A DNA stretch of 58,555 bases from an uncultured Alphaproteobacteria bacterium. GTDB lineage: Bacteria; Pseudomonadota; Alphaproteobacteria; Caulobacterales; Hyphomonadaceae. The stretch's first letter is position 1; each line of letters starts with the position of its first letter. Position numbers and translations under genes: made by a program. Below, in pieces: positions 1 to 9,800 of this stretch. The DNA lies in contig CAIMMO010000222.1 of assembly GCA_903842595.1 (NCBI GenBank), positions 1 through 58,555 on the forward strand. Direction: 5' to 3'. The notes under the pieces are model-generated. The model searched no databases, was not told the origin of the DNA, and saw only the letters and a list, made by a program, of their open reading frames with translations.

Positions 1-1
1 C

Positions 2-835
2 GGCTGGAACCTGTTCAATGCGAACAGCGACATCTACCGCAAGCTGCGCAACACGATGCGTTACCTTCTGGGCGCGCTGGATGGCTTCAACGAGTCAGAG
101 CGTGTCGCGCATGCCGACATGCCCGGGCTGGAGCGCTGGGTACTGCACCGGCTGGCCGAACTCGACAAGGTGGTGCGCGATGCGTACGCGGCCTACGACT
201 TCAAGAAGGCCTTCCACGAGCTGGTGAATTTCTGCGTCGTCGACCTGTCTGCGGTGTATTTCGATATCCGCAAGGACAGCCTGTATTGTGACGCGCCATC
301 CTCGCTGCGCCGGCGTGCGTGCCGGACGGTGATGGATGAGGTGTTCAGGCGCCTGACGATCTGGTTCGCGCCGGTGATGGTGTTCACTTGCGAGGAGGCG
401 TGGGAGCAGCGCTATCCGGGCAACGGGTCGGTGCACCTGCAGCTGTTCCCGGAGACGCCGTCGGGCTGGCTCGATGCGGCCCACGCAGCGCGTTGGGATG
501 GCGTGTTCCGCGTACGCAAGGCAGTGACGGAAGCACTCGAAATCGAGCGGCGCGAGAAGCGCATCGGGTCGTCGCTGGAAGCTTCGGTTTCGGTGATGGT
601 CGGTGAGCCTGAGCTGCTTAAGACGTTTGACGGCGAGGATGCAGCCGAGATCTTCATCACATCGCAGGCGGAGCTGGTTGCAGGTGGTGATGGCATCTCG
701 GTGACAAGCAGCCGCGCGCCCGGTGTGAAGTGCGCACGGTCCTGGAAGTACTTCGATCCCGCGACGGCTGATCCCTCCTATCCCGACATCACCCCGAGGG
801 ACGCGGCGGCCGTTCGTGAGTATCGTGGCGTTTGA
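2..835 (+). CDS. ileS: Isoleucyl-tRNA synthetase, C-terminal 277 residues (5' end outside window)
   Basis: Charges tRNA-Ile with isoleucine in the cytoplasm. The open frame enters from the left edge and reads SDIYRKLRNTMRYLLGALDGF-like sequence (around 20-90), the start of the class I anticodon-binding helical domain of IleS. The tail carries a KCARSWKYFDP segment where many IleS proteins have a CxxC zinc finger; here only one Cys of the first pair remains, a form I associate with alphaproteobacterial IleS. The catalytic HIGH/KMSKS part lies upstream of the window. lspA follows after 9 bp, a classic ileS-lspA arrangement, so the two are probably cotranscribed. Confidence 0.95.
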   Translation, partial: GWNLFNANSDIYRKLRNTMRYLLGALDGFNESERVAHADMPGLERWVLHRLAELDKVVRDAYAAYDFKKAFHELVNFCVVDLSAVYFDIRKDSLYCDAPSSLRRRACRTVMDEVFRRLTIWFAPVMVFTCEEAWEQRYPGNGSVHLQLFPETPSGWLDAAHAARWDGVFRVRKAVTEALEIERREKRIGSSLEASVSVMVGEPELLKTFDGEDAAEIFITSQAELVAGGDGISVTSSRAPGVKCARSWKYFDPATADPSYPDITPRDAAAVREYRGV

Positions 836-844
836 GGTAGTTGG

Positions 845-1417
845 ATGGCTTTGACGATGGACTGGCTTTCGCGCGAGAAGATGACCACGGCCTGGCGCTG
901 GGGCATTCCCCTTGTGATCGCGATCGTGGTGGTGGACCAGCTGACCAAGGCATGGGTGCTGGGCACGCCGGAATTCCGGGCGATCGACTGCCTGACAGCA
1001 GCCGCGCCATGCGGCCGGATCGAGTTGTCGCCCCTGATGGATTTCTCGATGATCTGGAACCGGGGAGTAAGCTTCGGGGCCATGCAGGCCGAGGGGCTCG
1101 CCCGCTGGGGGCTCTTCGCCGTGATCTCCTGCATCGCCATCGGGTTCACGATCTGGCTGCTTCGGGCGGAGCGGAAGCTGACGGCGCTGGCGCTGTCGTT
1201 GGTGATTGGCGGGGCGGTCGGCAACCTGATCGACCGGGCGATCTTTGGTGCGGTCGTTGATTTCATTGATTTTCAGGGGCCCTGGTTCGGCTGGAACATC
1301 GGCGGCTGGGATGTTGGGTTCCCGTGGATCTTCAATGTCGCAGATGCTGCGATTTCCATTGGAGCGGGCGTTTTGCTGCTGGATCAGCTTCTGGCCGGGC
1401 GCAAGCAGTCGCGCTAG
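845..1417 (+). CDS. lspA: Lipoprotein signal peptidase (signal peptidase II)
   Basis: Inner-membrane aspartyl protease that cleaves prolipoprotein signal peptides ahead of the lipid-modified Cys. The 190-aa product has four hydrophobic segments and the family blocks NRGVSFG, GNLIDR and FNVADAAI. The last two carry the two catalytic aspartates. The ATG at 845 has GAGG seven bases upstream; an ATG at 857 is possible. It sits directly after ileS and just ahead of a gene for a lipoprotein, which would be a substrate of this enzyme. Confidence 0.95.
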   Translation: MALTMDWLSREKMTTAWRWGIPLVIAIVVVDQLTKAWVLGTPEFRAIDCLTAAAPCGRIELSPLMDFSMIWNRGVSFGAMQAEGLARWGLFAVISCIAIGFTIWLLRAERKLTALALSLVIGGAVGNLIDRAIFGAVVDFIDFQGPWFGWNIGGWDVGFPWIFNVADAAISIGAGVLLLDQLLAGRKQSR

Positions 1418-1474
1418 AAGCGGTAGGAGTCGACCCTTGCCAGCCTGATACGGGCGGCACGATAGGAGAGTTCA

Positions 1475-1984
1475 GTGAAGCGCAAGACCACATTCGGCCT
1501 CGTGGCCCTTACGGCAATCACACTCGCGGGTTGCGCGTCCACCAGTGGACCCGATGAGTTCCGGGTGGTTCGCAAGGCCCCGCTGACTGTGCCGCCCGAA
1601 TACAACCTTCGTCCGCCGACGCTCGGTCAGGCGCGGCCGCAGGAATTGTCGCCAGAAGCGCAGGCCCGTGTGGCGGTGTTCGGGGTCGATCTCGGCGCCA
1701 ACGCTAGCGAAGGCGAGAAGGCATTTGTGCGCGCCGCGGGCGGCGACGCGGTGGAGCGCACGGTTCGCGCTCAGGTCGATTTCGATAACTCGCAGGCGGT
1801 CCGCAAGAGCCGCAGCTTTGCCGACACGATCCTGAACTGGGGAGGCCCGGCGGGGGAGCCGGTGATCGACCCTGCGGCTGAGGCGGCGCGTCTGAAGGCG
1901 GAGTCCGAGGCGGTGAAGGACATCACCGGCGGCGGCACTGTGCTGATCCAGCCGAAGCAGACCAGCAAGCTGCCGGGTCTTTGA
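1475..1984 (+). CDS. DUF3035 (BamF-like) outer-membrane lipoprotein
   Basis: A 169-aa lipoprotein with a GTG start behind a GGAGAG ribosome site. Residues 1-19 form a signal peptide ending in the lipobox LAGC. The mature part begins with a DEFRVVRKAPLTVPPEYNLRPP-type segment, the hallmark of DUF3035. In Caulobacter a protein of this type (BamF) is described as an accessory lipoprotein of the outer-membrane barrel assembly complex. The role here is by family resemblance. It lies between lspA and two M16 peptidase genes, so this stretch is rich in envelope functions. Confidence 0.8.
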   Translation: MKRKTTFGLVALTAITLAGCASTSGPDEFRVVRKAPLTVPPEYNLRPPTLGQARPQELSPEAQARVAVFGVDLGANASEGEKAFVRAAGGDAVERTVRAQVDFDNSQAVRKSRSFADTILNWGGPAGEPVIDPAAEAARLKAESEAVKDITGGGTVLIQPKQTSKLPGL

Positions 1985-2004
1985 AGCGAGGCGGGAACGC
2001 GCCG

Positions 2005-3336
2005 ATGTTTCGCTGGGCGAAAGCCTTGCCCATCCTGACGGTAGTTGCGCTGCTGTCGGCCGCGCCTGCGTCGGCCCAGTCCGACAACTGGTCGCCCCAG
2101 ACTTTCACGCTGTCGAACGGCTTGCAGGCCGTCGTTCTGCCGGATCATCGTGCGCCGGTGGTGACGCACATGATGTGGTACCGCGTCGGCTCGGCTGACG
2201 AGGCGCCGGGCAAGGCGGGGCTAGCGCATTTTCTCGAACATCTGATGTTCAAGGCGACGAAGACGCTGCCCGCAGGCGAATACTTCCGCACGATCTCGCG
2301 CAATGGCGGACAGGCCAATGCCGGCACGTCATACGATTTCACGAACTACCATTTCCGTATCGCGAAGGACCGGCTGCCGCAGATGATGCGGATGGAAGCT
2401 GATCGCATGGTGAACCTGCAACTTGCCGAGGACGAGGTCACGCCGGAACGGAACGTCGTGCTCGGCGAGCGTCGGCAGAGCGTGGACAGCCAGCCTGCGG
2501 CAGTGTTGGACGAGATGGTGTGGGCGAGACTTTATCCCGGGCATCCCTACGCGATCCCGGTGATCGGTCCAGAGAACGAGATCGCTGCACTGTCGCGCGA
2601 AGACGCGCTCGGCTGGTCTCGCGAATGGTATGGGCCCGAGAACGCTATCCTCGTGGTTGCTGGCGACATAACGGCGGCGGAGCTGGAGCCGCTGGCGAAG
2701 GACGCCTACGGCGCCATTGCGCCACGTAGCGACCTGAAGCGGCGGGTCCTCCCTGAGGTGAAGCCGCTCGCCGCCTCCGGCGAGGTTCGGCACAGCGACC
2801 CGAAAGTGCGGCAGGTAGTTTGGCAGCGGACCTGGATCGGCGCGGCGCTTGGCCAGCCGGATGCCGCTGCGCTGCGGGTGGGGATGCAGGTGCTTGGCGG
2901 CGGACGGACGAGCCGGCTCTATCGCGAACTGGTCGAAGGCGGCGAGGCGGTGAGCGTCCACGCCTGGAGTCACGAGATGGAGGCGCGGGGGCCTGCCGGC
3001 CTTACCGTGGAGCCGGCGCAGGGTGTGCCGCTGGAGGTCCTCAAGTCGCGAGCGGTGGCGATCGTCGATGCGTTCATCGCCGGAGGCCCCACGGAGGAGG
3101 AGCTTGCGCGTGCGAAAAAGACGCTCGCCGCAGACGGGGTGTTTCGAAGGGATAACCAGGTCGAGATGGCGAACTGGTATGGTGTCCAGCTGACGGCGGG
3201 ACTGACGCTGGAGGAAATAGCGGCGCGGGAAGCAAAGATTGCGGATGTCAGCGCAGCCGATGTGCGAGCCGCGATGAAGCGGTATCTGTCGGGCGTGAAC
3301 AATGTCGACGCCCTGCTGCTGCCGGAGGCGCCGTGA
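2005..3336 (+). CDS. M16 family zinc peptidase, exported, active-site motif intact
   Basis: A 443-aa pitrilysin/insulinase-family protease. Residues 1-24 look like a Sec signal peptide ending in AQA-type sequence, so it probably acts in the periplasm. The inverted zinc motif HFLEH lies at about residue 74, and the distal glutamate region follows (RNVVLGERRQ). The C-terminal half is the second M16 domain (GGGRTSRLYRELVE). I chose ATG 2005, which starts the signal peptide; a TTG lies at 1981. The next gene overlaps by 4 bp and encodes a second M16 protein without the zinc motif, so the two likely form a heterodimer, as known for other bacterial M16B pairs. Confidence 0.9.
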   Translation: MFRWAKALPILTVVALLSAAPASAQSDNWSPQTFTLSNGLQAVVLPDHRAPVVTHMMWYRVGSADEAPGKAGLAHFLEHLMFKATKTLPAGEYFRTISRNGGQANAGTSYDFTNYHFRIAKDRLPQMMRMEADRMVNLQLAEDEVTPERNVVLGERRQSVDSQPAAVLDEMVWARLYPGHPYAIPVIGPENEIAALSREDALGWSREWYGPENAILVVAGDITAAELEPLAKDAYGAIAPRSDLKRRVLPEVKPLAASGEVRHSDPKVRQVVWQRTWIGAALGQPDAAALRVGMQVLGGGRTSRLYRELVEGGEAVSVHAWSHEMEARGPAGLTVEPAQGVPLEVLKSRAVAIVDAFIAGGPTEEELARAKKTLAADGVFRRDNQVEMANWYGVQLTAGLTLEEIAAREAKIADVSAADVRAAMKRYLSGVNNVDALLLPEAP

Positions 3337-4655
3337 TCCGCGCCCTCGCCGGCCTTGCGATGGCGGCGCTGGTTGCTGCCTGCCAGACGGTTACGGCTGC
3401 GAAATACGCCTCGCTCGCCGATGTGCAGGTCGTGACATCGCCAGGCGGCGTGACGGCGTGGCTGGTGTCTGAATCACATGTGCCGATCATCGCAATGGAG
3501 ATGGCGTGGCGCGGCGGAGCGACAAACGAGCCGCGTGGGCGCGACGGCGCGGGCTGGGTGCTGGCCTACTTGATGAACGAGGGCGCGGGCAAGCTCGACA
3601 CCACGACATATGGTGCGCGCATGCAGGATCTCAACATGACGTTCGCCTGCGGAGTCTCGATTGACTGGACATCGTGCAGCCTGACGACGTTGCAGGAGAC
3701 GGCGGACGAAAGCTTCGACATGGTGCGCATGGCGCTCTCCGAACCGCGCTTTGACCGCGAGCCGCTCGAGCGCGCCAAGCGCGAGCTGACTGTTTCGCTG
3801 AAGCAGGGGGAAGCCGACCCGAAGATGCTGGCGAGCCGGGCGATGAATGACGCGCTGATCCCCGGCCATCCGTATGCGCGTCAAGCAACGCCCGATACCG
3901 TCGCTCGCGTGTCACGCAGCGACATCGCAATGCTGAAGCAGACGCTGATGACGAAGGACCGCCTGCTTGTTATCGTGGTCGGCGACATGACGGCGGAAGA
4001 GTTGAAGCCCAAGCTGGACCAGATGTTCGGCGCCTTGCCTGCGGGTACGCCTCTGGCGCCGCTTGCGGATGCGGACGCGCGTCCGGCGCTGTCGGAGCCG
4101 ATCGCGAAGCAACTCGCCCAGCCTCAGACGCTGGTGATGTTCTCGGGACCGGGCGTGCGCCGCGAGGACCCGGACTTCTTCGCGGCCTATCTGCTGAACT
4201 ACATTCTTGGCGGCGGCGCGCTGTCGTCCCGTTTGGGCGATGATCTGCGCGAGAGGCGCGGTCTGACATATGGCGTCGGCACGGGCCTCAGCCTGCAGAC
4301 GCATTTCTGGCGCTGGACGGGTTCGACCTCCGTCCAGAACGACAAGGCGGACGAGGCCGTGACGCTGATCCGGGAGAATATCGGGCGGCTGGGGCGCGAG
4401 GGACCAACACAGGCGGAGCTTGACGACGCCAAGGCCTATGTGACGGGCGCGTTTCCGCTCGCCTTCGATTCCAATGCCAGGATCGCGCGGAACCTGCTGG
4501 GGTTCCGGCAGGACAATCTGGCGGCAGATTATGTCCAGCGCCGCAACGCATACTTCGAGGCCGTCACGCTGACGGACCTGAACCGGGTTGCGGCGGAATA
4601 CATGAAGCCTGAACAGTTCACCTTCGTGCTGGTGGGCCAGCCGGCGCTGCATTGA
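3333..4655 (+). CDS. M16 family peptidase-like lipoprotein, non-catalytic partner
   Basis: A 440-aa M16-fold protein starting at a GTG that overlaps the stop of the previous gene. The N-terminus (hydrophobic stretch ending VAAC, Cys at residue 17) is a lipobox, so the protein is probably a membrane-anchored lipoprotein. At the place of the HxxEH zinc motif it reads GWVLAYLMNEGA, so the metal ligands are missing. The second domain is preserved (GGGALSSRLGDDLRERRGLTYGVG, near residue 290-310). Paired with the upstream HxxEH protein it would act as the substrate-binding half. Its lipid anchor could tether the pair to a membrane. Confidence 0.88.
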   Translation: MIRALAGLAMAALVAACQTVTAAKYASLADVQVVTSPGGVTAWLVSESHVPIIAMEMAWRGGATNEPRGRDGAGWVLAYLMNEGAGKLDTTTYGARMQDLNMTFACGVSIDWTSCSLTTLQETADESFDMVRMALSEPRFDREPLERAKRELTVSLKQGEADPKMLASRAMNDALIPGHPYARQATPDTVARVSRSDIAMLKQTLMTKDRLLVIVVGDMTAEELKPKLDQMFGALPAGTPLAPLADADARPALSEPIAKQLAQPQTLVMFSGPGVRREDPDFFAAYLLNYILGGGALSSRLGDDLRERRGLTYGVGTGLSLQTHFWRWTGSTSVQNDKADEAVTLIRENIGRLGREGPTQAELDDAKAYVTGAFPLAFDSNARIARNLLGFRQDNLAADYVQRRNAYFEAVTLTDLNRVAAEYMKPEQFTFVLVGQPALH

Positions 4656-4735
4656 CCGGTTTTGTGCGGCAGAAAGCTGTGTAGGCGCTGTCGCGCTGTC
4701 CTGCCAATCCGCGCCGCTGGCGTTAGAGTGCCCGT

Positions 4736-6598
4736 ATGGCCGAATCAGCCCTGAGACCGCCTGAGGGACGCATCCGCCGCCTGCCGCCGGATGCGGTGAA
4801 CCGCATTGCCGCGGGCGAGGTGGTGGAGCGCCCGGCGGCTGCTGCGAAGGAGCTGATCGAGAATGCGCTTGATGCCGGCGCAAGGTCTATCCGCGTGCGC
4901 ATCGAGGGCGGCGGGCTGACGCGCCTGCTTGTCGAGGATGACGGGCTCGGCATGAGCGCGGACGAGCTGCCGGTGGCGATCGAGCGGCACGCGACGTCCA
5001 AGCTGGCGGCTGATGAAGACGGCCATGTGGACCTGCTCGACATCCGCACGATGGGGTTCAGGGGCGAAGCGTTGCCGTCGATCGGATCGGTCTCGCGGCT
5101 GGCCATTCTGAGCAAGGCCGTCGGAGCCGATGCGGCCTTCGAGATCATCGTGGATGCGGGGCGGATCGACGGACCGAACCCGGCGCCGTGGAGCGGGCTG
5201 ACCAGCAACGGTACGCGTGTGGATGTACGCGATCTTTTCTATGCGACGCCGGCGCGGCTGAAGTTCATGAAGACGGAGCGATCGGAGGCGCAGGCGATTG
5301 CGGACACGATGCGTCGCCTCGCGCTGGCGCGGCCGGACGTGGCCTTCCATCTCGAGACGGACGAGCGAACCGTCATCAAGCTGCTGGCGGAGCATGGCGA
5401 GGCGAGCGAGACGCGGCTGAGGCGCCTGGGCGCCGTGCTGGGCAAGGAGTTTCGCGAGAATGCCGTGGAGATCGGCGCTGAGCGCGAGGGCGTGCGTGTG
5501 TCTGGCTTTGCAGGATTGCCGACCTTCAATCGCGGCAGTGCGCAGCACCAATACCTGTTCGTCAATGGGCGGCCGGTGAAGGACAAGCTGATGGTCGGCG
5601 TGATCCGCGCGGCCTATCAGGATTTTCTCGCGCGTGACCGGCATCCAATGGCGGTGCTGTTTCTCGATCTCGATCCGATGCAGGTTGATGTGAACGTTCA
5701 TCCGGCAAAGACCGAAGTGCGCTTTCGCGATTCCGGGAATGTGCGCGGGCTGATGATCGGTGCGCTGCGGCATGCCCTCGCGGCGGCTGGGCATCGCGCG
5801 AGCACGACGGTGGCGGGTGCGGCGCTTGGCGCGGCGACAAGCCATGTGGCTCCGTCTCTGCCGTGGACTTCGGGACAGGCTCGCTGGTCTCCGGCACGGC
5901 CTGTGGTGGAAACGCCTCGCTATGCCGGCATGTCCGATACCAGGCCCGCGACCTTTGAGGCGTTCGCTAGCGCGCCGAGTGCGCGGGTTGAGCCTGCCCC
6001 GCAACCTTCCACCGACACACCGCCGCTCGGCGTGGCGCGAGCGCAGGTGCACGAGACTTACATCATCGCGCAAACGGCGGATGGCATGGTGATCGTCGAC
6101 CAGCACGCCGCGCACGAGCGTCTGGTTTATGAGCGCATGAAGGCGCAGATGGCGGGCGAGGGCGTGCGGCGCCAGGCCCTGCTGATACCGGAGATCGTCG
6201 AGCTGTCAGAGGAGGAGGCGCTGCGCGTGCTTGATCGCGTGGATGAGTTGCTGGTGATGGGGCTGGAGGTCGAACCGTTCGGCCGTGGAGCTGTGGCCGT
6301 GCGCGCGACGCCCGCGATCTTCGGCGAGATGGATGTGAAGGGTCTGATCCGCGATCTTGCGGATGACTTCGCTGAGTATGAGGCGGGGCTGGCGCTGAAG
6401 GAGCGTATGGAAGAGGTCATGGGCAACATGGCCTGCCGCGGCTCGGTGCGGTCGGGGCGCAGGCTCACGGCCGAGGAAATGAACGCGCTGCTGAGGCAGA
6501 TGGAAGTCACACCGCACTCGGGCCAGTGCAACCACGGGCGGCCGACTTACGTCGAGCTGAAGCTGGCCGATATCGAGAAGCTGTTCGGGCGGCGTTAG
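4736..6598 (+). CDS. mutL: DNA mismatch repair protein MutL
   Basis: Couples MutS mismatch recognition to strand incision. The 620-aa protein has the N-terminal GHKL ATPase motifs (ENALDAGA near 42, DDGLGM near 74, GFRGEALPS near 106). A Pro/Ala-rich linker covers about 345-445. The C-terminal dimerisation domain holds [12 protein letters not shown] at about 454, ACRGSVR near 565 and CNHGRPT near 598. These are the metal-binding endonuclease motifs of MutL proteins from bacteria without MutH, so this one should nick DNA itself. Its 3' end overlaps the convergent rnhB gene by 4 bp. Confidence 0.97.
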   Translation: MAESALRPPEGRIRRLPPDAVNRIAAGEVVERPAAAAKELIENALDAGARSIRVRIEGGGLTRLLVEDDGLGMSADELPVAIERHATSKLAADEDGHVDLLDIRTMGFRGEALPSIGSVSRLAILSKAVGADAAFEIIVDAGRIDGPNPAPWSGLTSNGTRVDVRDLFYATPARLKFMKTERSEAQAIADTMRRLALARPDVAFHLETDERTVIKLLAEHGEASETRLRRLGAVLGKEFRENAVEIGAEREGVRVSGFAGLPTFNRGSAQHQYLFVNGRPVKDKLMVGVIRAAYQDFLARDRHPMAVLFLDLDPMQVDVNVHPAKTEVRFRDSGNVRGLMIGALRHALAAAGHRASTTVAGAALGAATSHVAPSLPWTSGQARWSPARPVVETPRYAGMSDTRPATFEAFASAPSARVEPAPQPSTDTPPLGVARAQVHETYIIAQTADGMVIVDQHAAHERLVYERMKAQMAGEGVRRQALLIPEIVELSEEEALRVLDRVDELLVMGLEVEPFGRGAVAVRATPAIFGEMDVKGLIRDLADDFAEYEAGLALKERMEEVMGNMACRGSVRSGRRLTAEEMNALLRQMEVTPHSGQCNHGRPTYVELKLADIEKLFGRR

Positions 6599-7224
6599 CC
6601 CACCGTCACATCTGGTAGCGGCAACTGTCGCGCGACGTTCAGCTCATTCACGATACCCAGCGCCTGGCGCACGGGCCGGAAGCTTCGGCGATGGACAGGG
6701 CACGGGCCGAGACGCCTGAGCGCCTCCAGATGCGCGGCGACCCCGTAGCCCTTGTGCTGCGAGAAGCCGTAACCGGGGTAGCGCGCGCAAAGGTCGACCA
6801 TCATCGCGTCGCGCGTCGTCTTGGCGAGGATGGAGGCGGCGGAGATGGAGGCTTCCAGCGCATCGCCGCCGACGATGCAGGTGATCTTGCAGGGAATGGG
6901 CGGCGGGTCGTTGCCATCGACGAGCACATGGGTCGGCGTCATGCCCAGCTGGTCGAATGCGCGGCGCATCGCAAGGAAATTTGCCTGCCGGATGTTGACA
7001 GCGTCGATTTCCGCGACTGTTGCGACGCCGACGCCCCAGGCAATGGCGCGCTCCTTGATGCGGGCGGCGAGAATCTCGCGGCGTTCCTCGGTCAGCTGTT
7101 TGGAATCGTTGAGGCCATTGATGCGGCGCTTCTTGTCGAGCACGACGGCGGCCGCAACAACTGGGCCGGCGAGGGGGCCGCGCCCGGCTTCGTCGATGCC
7201 GCAGATAATCTCAACCAGGTCCAT
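6595..7224 (-). CDS. rnhB: Ribonuclease HII
   Basis: Cuts RNA-DNA hybrids and starts removal of single ribonucleotides misincorporated in DNA. The 209-aa protein opens with [15 protein letters not shown], which contains the DE active-site pair. The later blocks [12 protein letters not shown] and [10 protein letters not shown] fit the type 2 RNase H core, and HKGYG is present near the C-terminus. It is convergent with mutL and overlaps its last four bases. A 68-bp gap separates its start from the divergent qor gene, so both promoters must share that gap. Confidence 0.95.
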   Translation of the reverse strand: MDLVEIICGIDEAGRGPLAGPVVAAAVVLDKKRRINGLNDSKQLTEERREILAARIKERAIAWGVGVATVAEIDAVNIRQANFLAMRRAFDQLGMTPTHVLVDGNDPPPIPCKITCIVGGDALEASISAASILAKTTRDAMMVDLCARYPGYGFSQHKGYGVAAHLEALRRLGPCPVHRRSFRPVRQALGIVNELNVARQLPLPDVTVG

Positions 7225-7292
7225 GCTCGTGTCTCGGCTCAGGACGGGTTAGACATGAGTCCGAAGCCTCACCGCAACCCCACGGACAGCCC

Positions 7293-8276
7293 ATGGCCAC
7301 ATCCTCCACAGCCGACGTCATCCGCATCCACAGCCATGGCGGGCCGGAGCAGATGAAGTTCGAAACGATCGACCTGAGCCCGCCGGATGCGGGGCAGGTG
7401 CAGCTGCGGCAGACGGCCGTCGGGCTCAACTTCATCGATGTCTACACGCGGACCGGGCTTTATCCCGGGCCAACGCCGGCGGTTCTGGGCGTCGAGGCGG
7501 CTGGGGTGATCGAGGCGGTCGGCGAGGGTGTGGAGGGGCTGAAGGTGGGCGACCGGGTCGTCTACAACGGTCTCCCCGGGTCTTATGCGTCGCGCCGTAA
7601 CGCGCCGGCGGAAAAGATGGTGCTCATCCCCGACGCGGTGAGCGACGAGGATGCGGCCGCGGTTTTCCTGAAGGGGCTGACGGTGTGGATGCTCACCTTC
7701 GAGATCCGCCGCATCCAGCCCGGCGAAACGATTGTTGTGTGGGCGGCGGCTGGCGGCGTTGGGTCGATCCTCGTGCCGTGGGCCAATGCCCAGGGCGCGC
7801 GCGTCATCGGTGTGGTGTCGACGCCGGAGAAGGCGGAACTGGCGACGGCATATGGCTGCTGGGAGACGATCCTTGCCGGTGAAGACGTGGCGGCGCGCGT
7901 GAAGCAGCTCAACGGCGGGAAGGGCGTGCCGGTCGTCTATGACAGCGTCGGCAAGACGTCTGCCGAGGCCAGTCTGAAATCGCTGGCGCCGCGCGGCTGG
8001 TTCATCACCTATGGCAATGCGTCGGGACCGGCCGATCCAATTGCGCCGGCGCGGCTCAACCAGGGCGGCTCGCTTATCATGACGCGGCCGGGCCTGTTCC
8101 ACTTCACCCATCAACGCGCCGACCTTGAACGCGGCGCTGCGGCCCTGTGGGGCGCGATGCGGTCGGGTGCGGTGAAGGCGGATGTTCGCCAGCGCTTTGC
8201 GTTGAAGGATGCGGCGGAGGCTCACCGTGCGCTCGAAGGACGCAAGACGATCGGCGCCACCATCCTGAAGCCCTGA
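7293..8276 (+). CDS. qor: NADPH:quinone oxidoreductase (zinc-independent MDR family)
   Basis: Reduces quinones or enones with NADPH. The 327-aa length matches the E. coli Qor family. Visible blocks are the N-terminal HGGPEQMKFETIDL, the GLNFIDVYTRTGLYP segment, GVEAAGVIEAVG, the Rossmann motif AAAGGVGS near residue 150 and VVYDSVGKTS. No zinc-ligand cysteines are present, as expected for the quinone reductase branch. The start ATG at 7293 gives the standard N-terminus. The next gene begins 11 bp downstream on the same strand. Confidence 0.9.
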   Translation: MATSSTADVIRIHSHGGPEQMKFETIDLSPPDAGQVQLRQTAVGLNFIDVYTRTGLYPGPTPAVLGVEAAGVIEAVGEGVEGLKVGDRVVYNGLPGSYASRRNAPAEKMVLIPDAVSDEDAAAVFLKGLTVWMLTFEIRRIQPGETIVVWAAAGGVGSILVPWANAQGARVIGVVSTPEKAELATAYGCWETILAGEDVAARVKQLNGGKGVPVVYDSVGKTSAEASLKSLAPRGWFITYGNASGPADPIAPARLNQGGSLIMTRPGLFHFTHQRADLERGAAALWGAMRSGAVKADVRQRFALKDAAEAHRALEGRKTIGATILKP

Positions 8277-8286
8277 GGCGAAAGAC

Positions 8287-9213
8287 GTGGAGCATCCCTT
8301 CCAGCGTTGGGTCGACCTTGCGCGTCCGCGTGCGCAACTGTTGCGGACCGCCATTGGCAGCGTGCTTGTGGTCGTGGCGTGGCTGGCGTGGACGATGGCA
8401 TTTGGCCTCGTCGCGATCGGGGGAGGTCTGGTCAACCCTGATGCGTTGGGCGCGGCCATGGGTCAGGGCGGAGCTAGCCTGACCTATCTCGATGCCGTCA
8501 TGGCGATGGGTGTCTTGCTGGCGACGTTCTGGGGCCTGTGGCTTGGCGTCTGGCTGGTCGCCAAGCTGCTGCACAAGCGCGATCTGTCGACGGTGCTTGC
8601 TCACGACCGGCGGATAAGGCTCGACTATTTTCTTGTCGGTATGGCGTTGGCCGCCGGATATCTGGCCCTGAGCCTCGGGTCGATATGGCTGTCGGGCCCA
8701 CCGCCCGCGCGTTCGAGTCTGCCGATAGAGCATTGGCTGATCGCGTTTGCGCCGCTCGTTGTACTGATCCTCTTTCAGACGGCGGGCGAAGAATTGTTCT
8801 TCCGCGGCTACCTGACACAGCAACTTGCTGCGCGGATCCCGCATCCGCTGGTGTGGGGCCTTCTGCCATCTCTGGCGTTTGGGCTGGCGCATACGGCGAA
8901 CGGCGGCGGGGACGCACAGTTCACGGTGTACTACGTGGCCGTTGCAACGCTGCTCGGCCTGGTGATGACGGCGCTTGTCTGGCGCACGGGTGGGCTGGCG
9001 GCGGCGATGGGGTTCCACCTGATGAACAATATCGGCGCGATGCTGCTGGTCGGAATCGCAGGCGTGACGCCGCCTATCGCCCTGTTTGTCATGGACTTCG
9101 GCACGATTATGGGATCGGCATCGACAGACGTGCTGGTGCTTGGCTTGCTGCTCGCCTTCGTTCTGTCGCCATTCGCGCCGCTGCCGCGGGGTCAGCCCCT
9201 GCGGAGGAAGTAG
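8287..9213 (+). CDS. CPBP family intramembrane metalloprotease (ABI/Rce1-like)
   Basis: A 308-aa membrane protein with about eight hydrophobic segments and a GTG start. The three CPBP/ABI motifs are visible: AGEELFFRGYL near residue 170, FGLAHTAN near 199 and GFHLMNN near 240. These supply the catalytic glutamates and histidines of the Rce1-like glutamic protease fold. The substrate is unknown; bacterial members are linked to peptide processing or maturation. Its last 22 bases overlap the convergent rsmD gene. Confidence 0.85.
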   Translation: MEHPFQRWVDLARPRAQLLRTAIGSVLVVVAWLAWTMAFGLVAIGGGLVNPDALGAAMGQGGASLTYLDAVMAMGVLLATFWGLWLGVWLVAKLLHKRDLSTVLAHDRRIRLDYFLVGMALAAGYLALSLGSIWLSGPPPARSSLPIEHWLIAFAPLVVLILFQTAGEELFFRGYLTQQLAARIPHPLVWGLLPSLAFGLAHTANGGGDAQFTVYYVAVATLLGLVMTALVWRTGGLAAAMGFHLMNNIGAMLLVGIAGVTPPIALFVMDFGTIMGSASTDVLVLGLLLAFVLSPFAPLPRGQPLRRK

Positions 9214-9755
9214 ACGCGCGCCGCTCCATAGGTGCGTTCGTCGAGGATTGACCAGCCCGGCGCCTCAAGCGCCGCTTCGTCTGAACCGGTTTCGGCGATA
9301 ACCAATGCCTCGGGCGATAGCCACTGGCCGCTCACCAGCTGGTCGAGCGCGAGGGGAACGAGGCCCTGCGCGTAGGGCGGGTCCATGAAGACAAGATCGA
9401 AGTGTGCGCCAAGACCTGCGGGTTTGAGGCCCAGGTCTGTGGCCGAGCGGCGGTGGATGCGTGTGTTGCCAAAGAGCTGGAAGGCCTCGACATTGTCGCG
9501 GATGCATCCACGCGCGGATGCATCGGTCTCCACAAAAAGACAGAAAGCGGCGCCGCGCGAGATGGCTTCGAAGCCCAGCGCGCCGGACCCGGCAAAAGCG
9601 TCAATGACGCGTACCCCTTCAAGCCCCGGCGCCCAGGCTGCGTGGGCGAGGACGTTGAAGAGGGACTCGCGCGCCCTATCCGAGGTGGGGCGCGTGTTGC
9701 GGCCCTCCGGCGTGCGGATGGCGCGACCCTTTAGCATGCCGGCGATGATGCGCAT
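9192..9755 (-). CDS. rsmD: 16S rRNA (guanine-966-N2)-methyltransferase
   Basis: Methylates G966 of 16S rRNA using SAM. The 187-aa protein starts MRIIAGMLKGR at ATG 9755; a six-residue longer form from 9773 is possible but not typical. RPTSDRARESLFNVL, the SAM-binding DAFAGSGALGFEA and the catalytic FMDPPY (NPPY-type) motif are all present. It is divergent from tadA with only 45 bp between starts, and its 3' end overlaps the CPBP gene by 22 bp. Confidence 0.93.
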   Translation of the reverse strand: MRIIAGMLKGRAIRTPEGRNTRPTSDRARESLFNVLAHAAWAPGLEGVRVIDAFAGSGALGFEAISRGAAFCLFVETDASARGCIRDNVEAFQLFGNTRIHRRSATDLGLKPAGLGAHFDLVFMDPPYAQGLVPLALDQLVSGQWLSPEALVIAETGSDEAALEAPGWSILDERTYGAARVYFLRRG

Positions 9756-9800
9756 CGTTGCAGCGTCTAGCATCCCTCTAGCGAAATGCTATGGGGCGGG

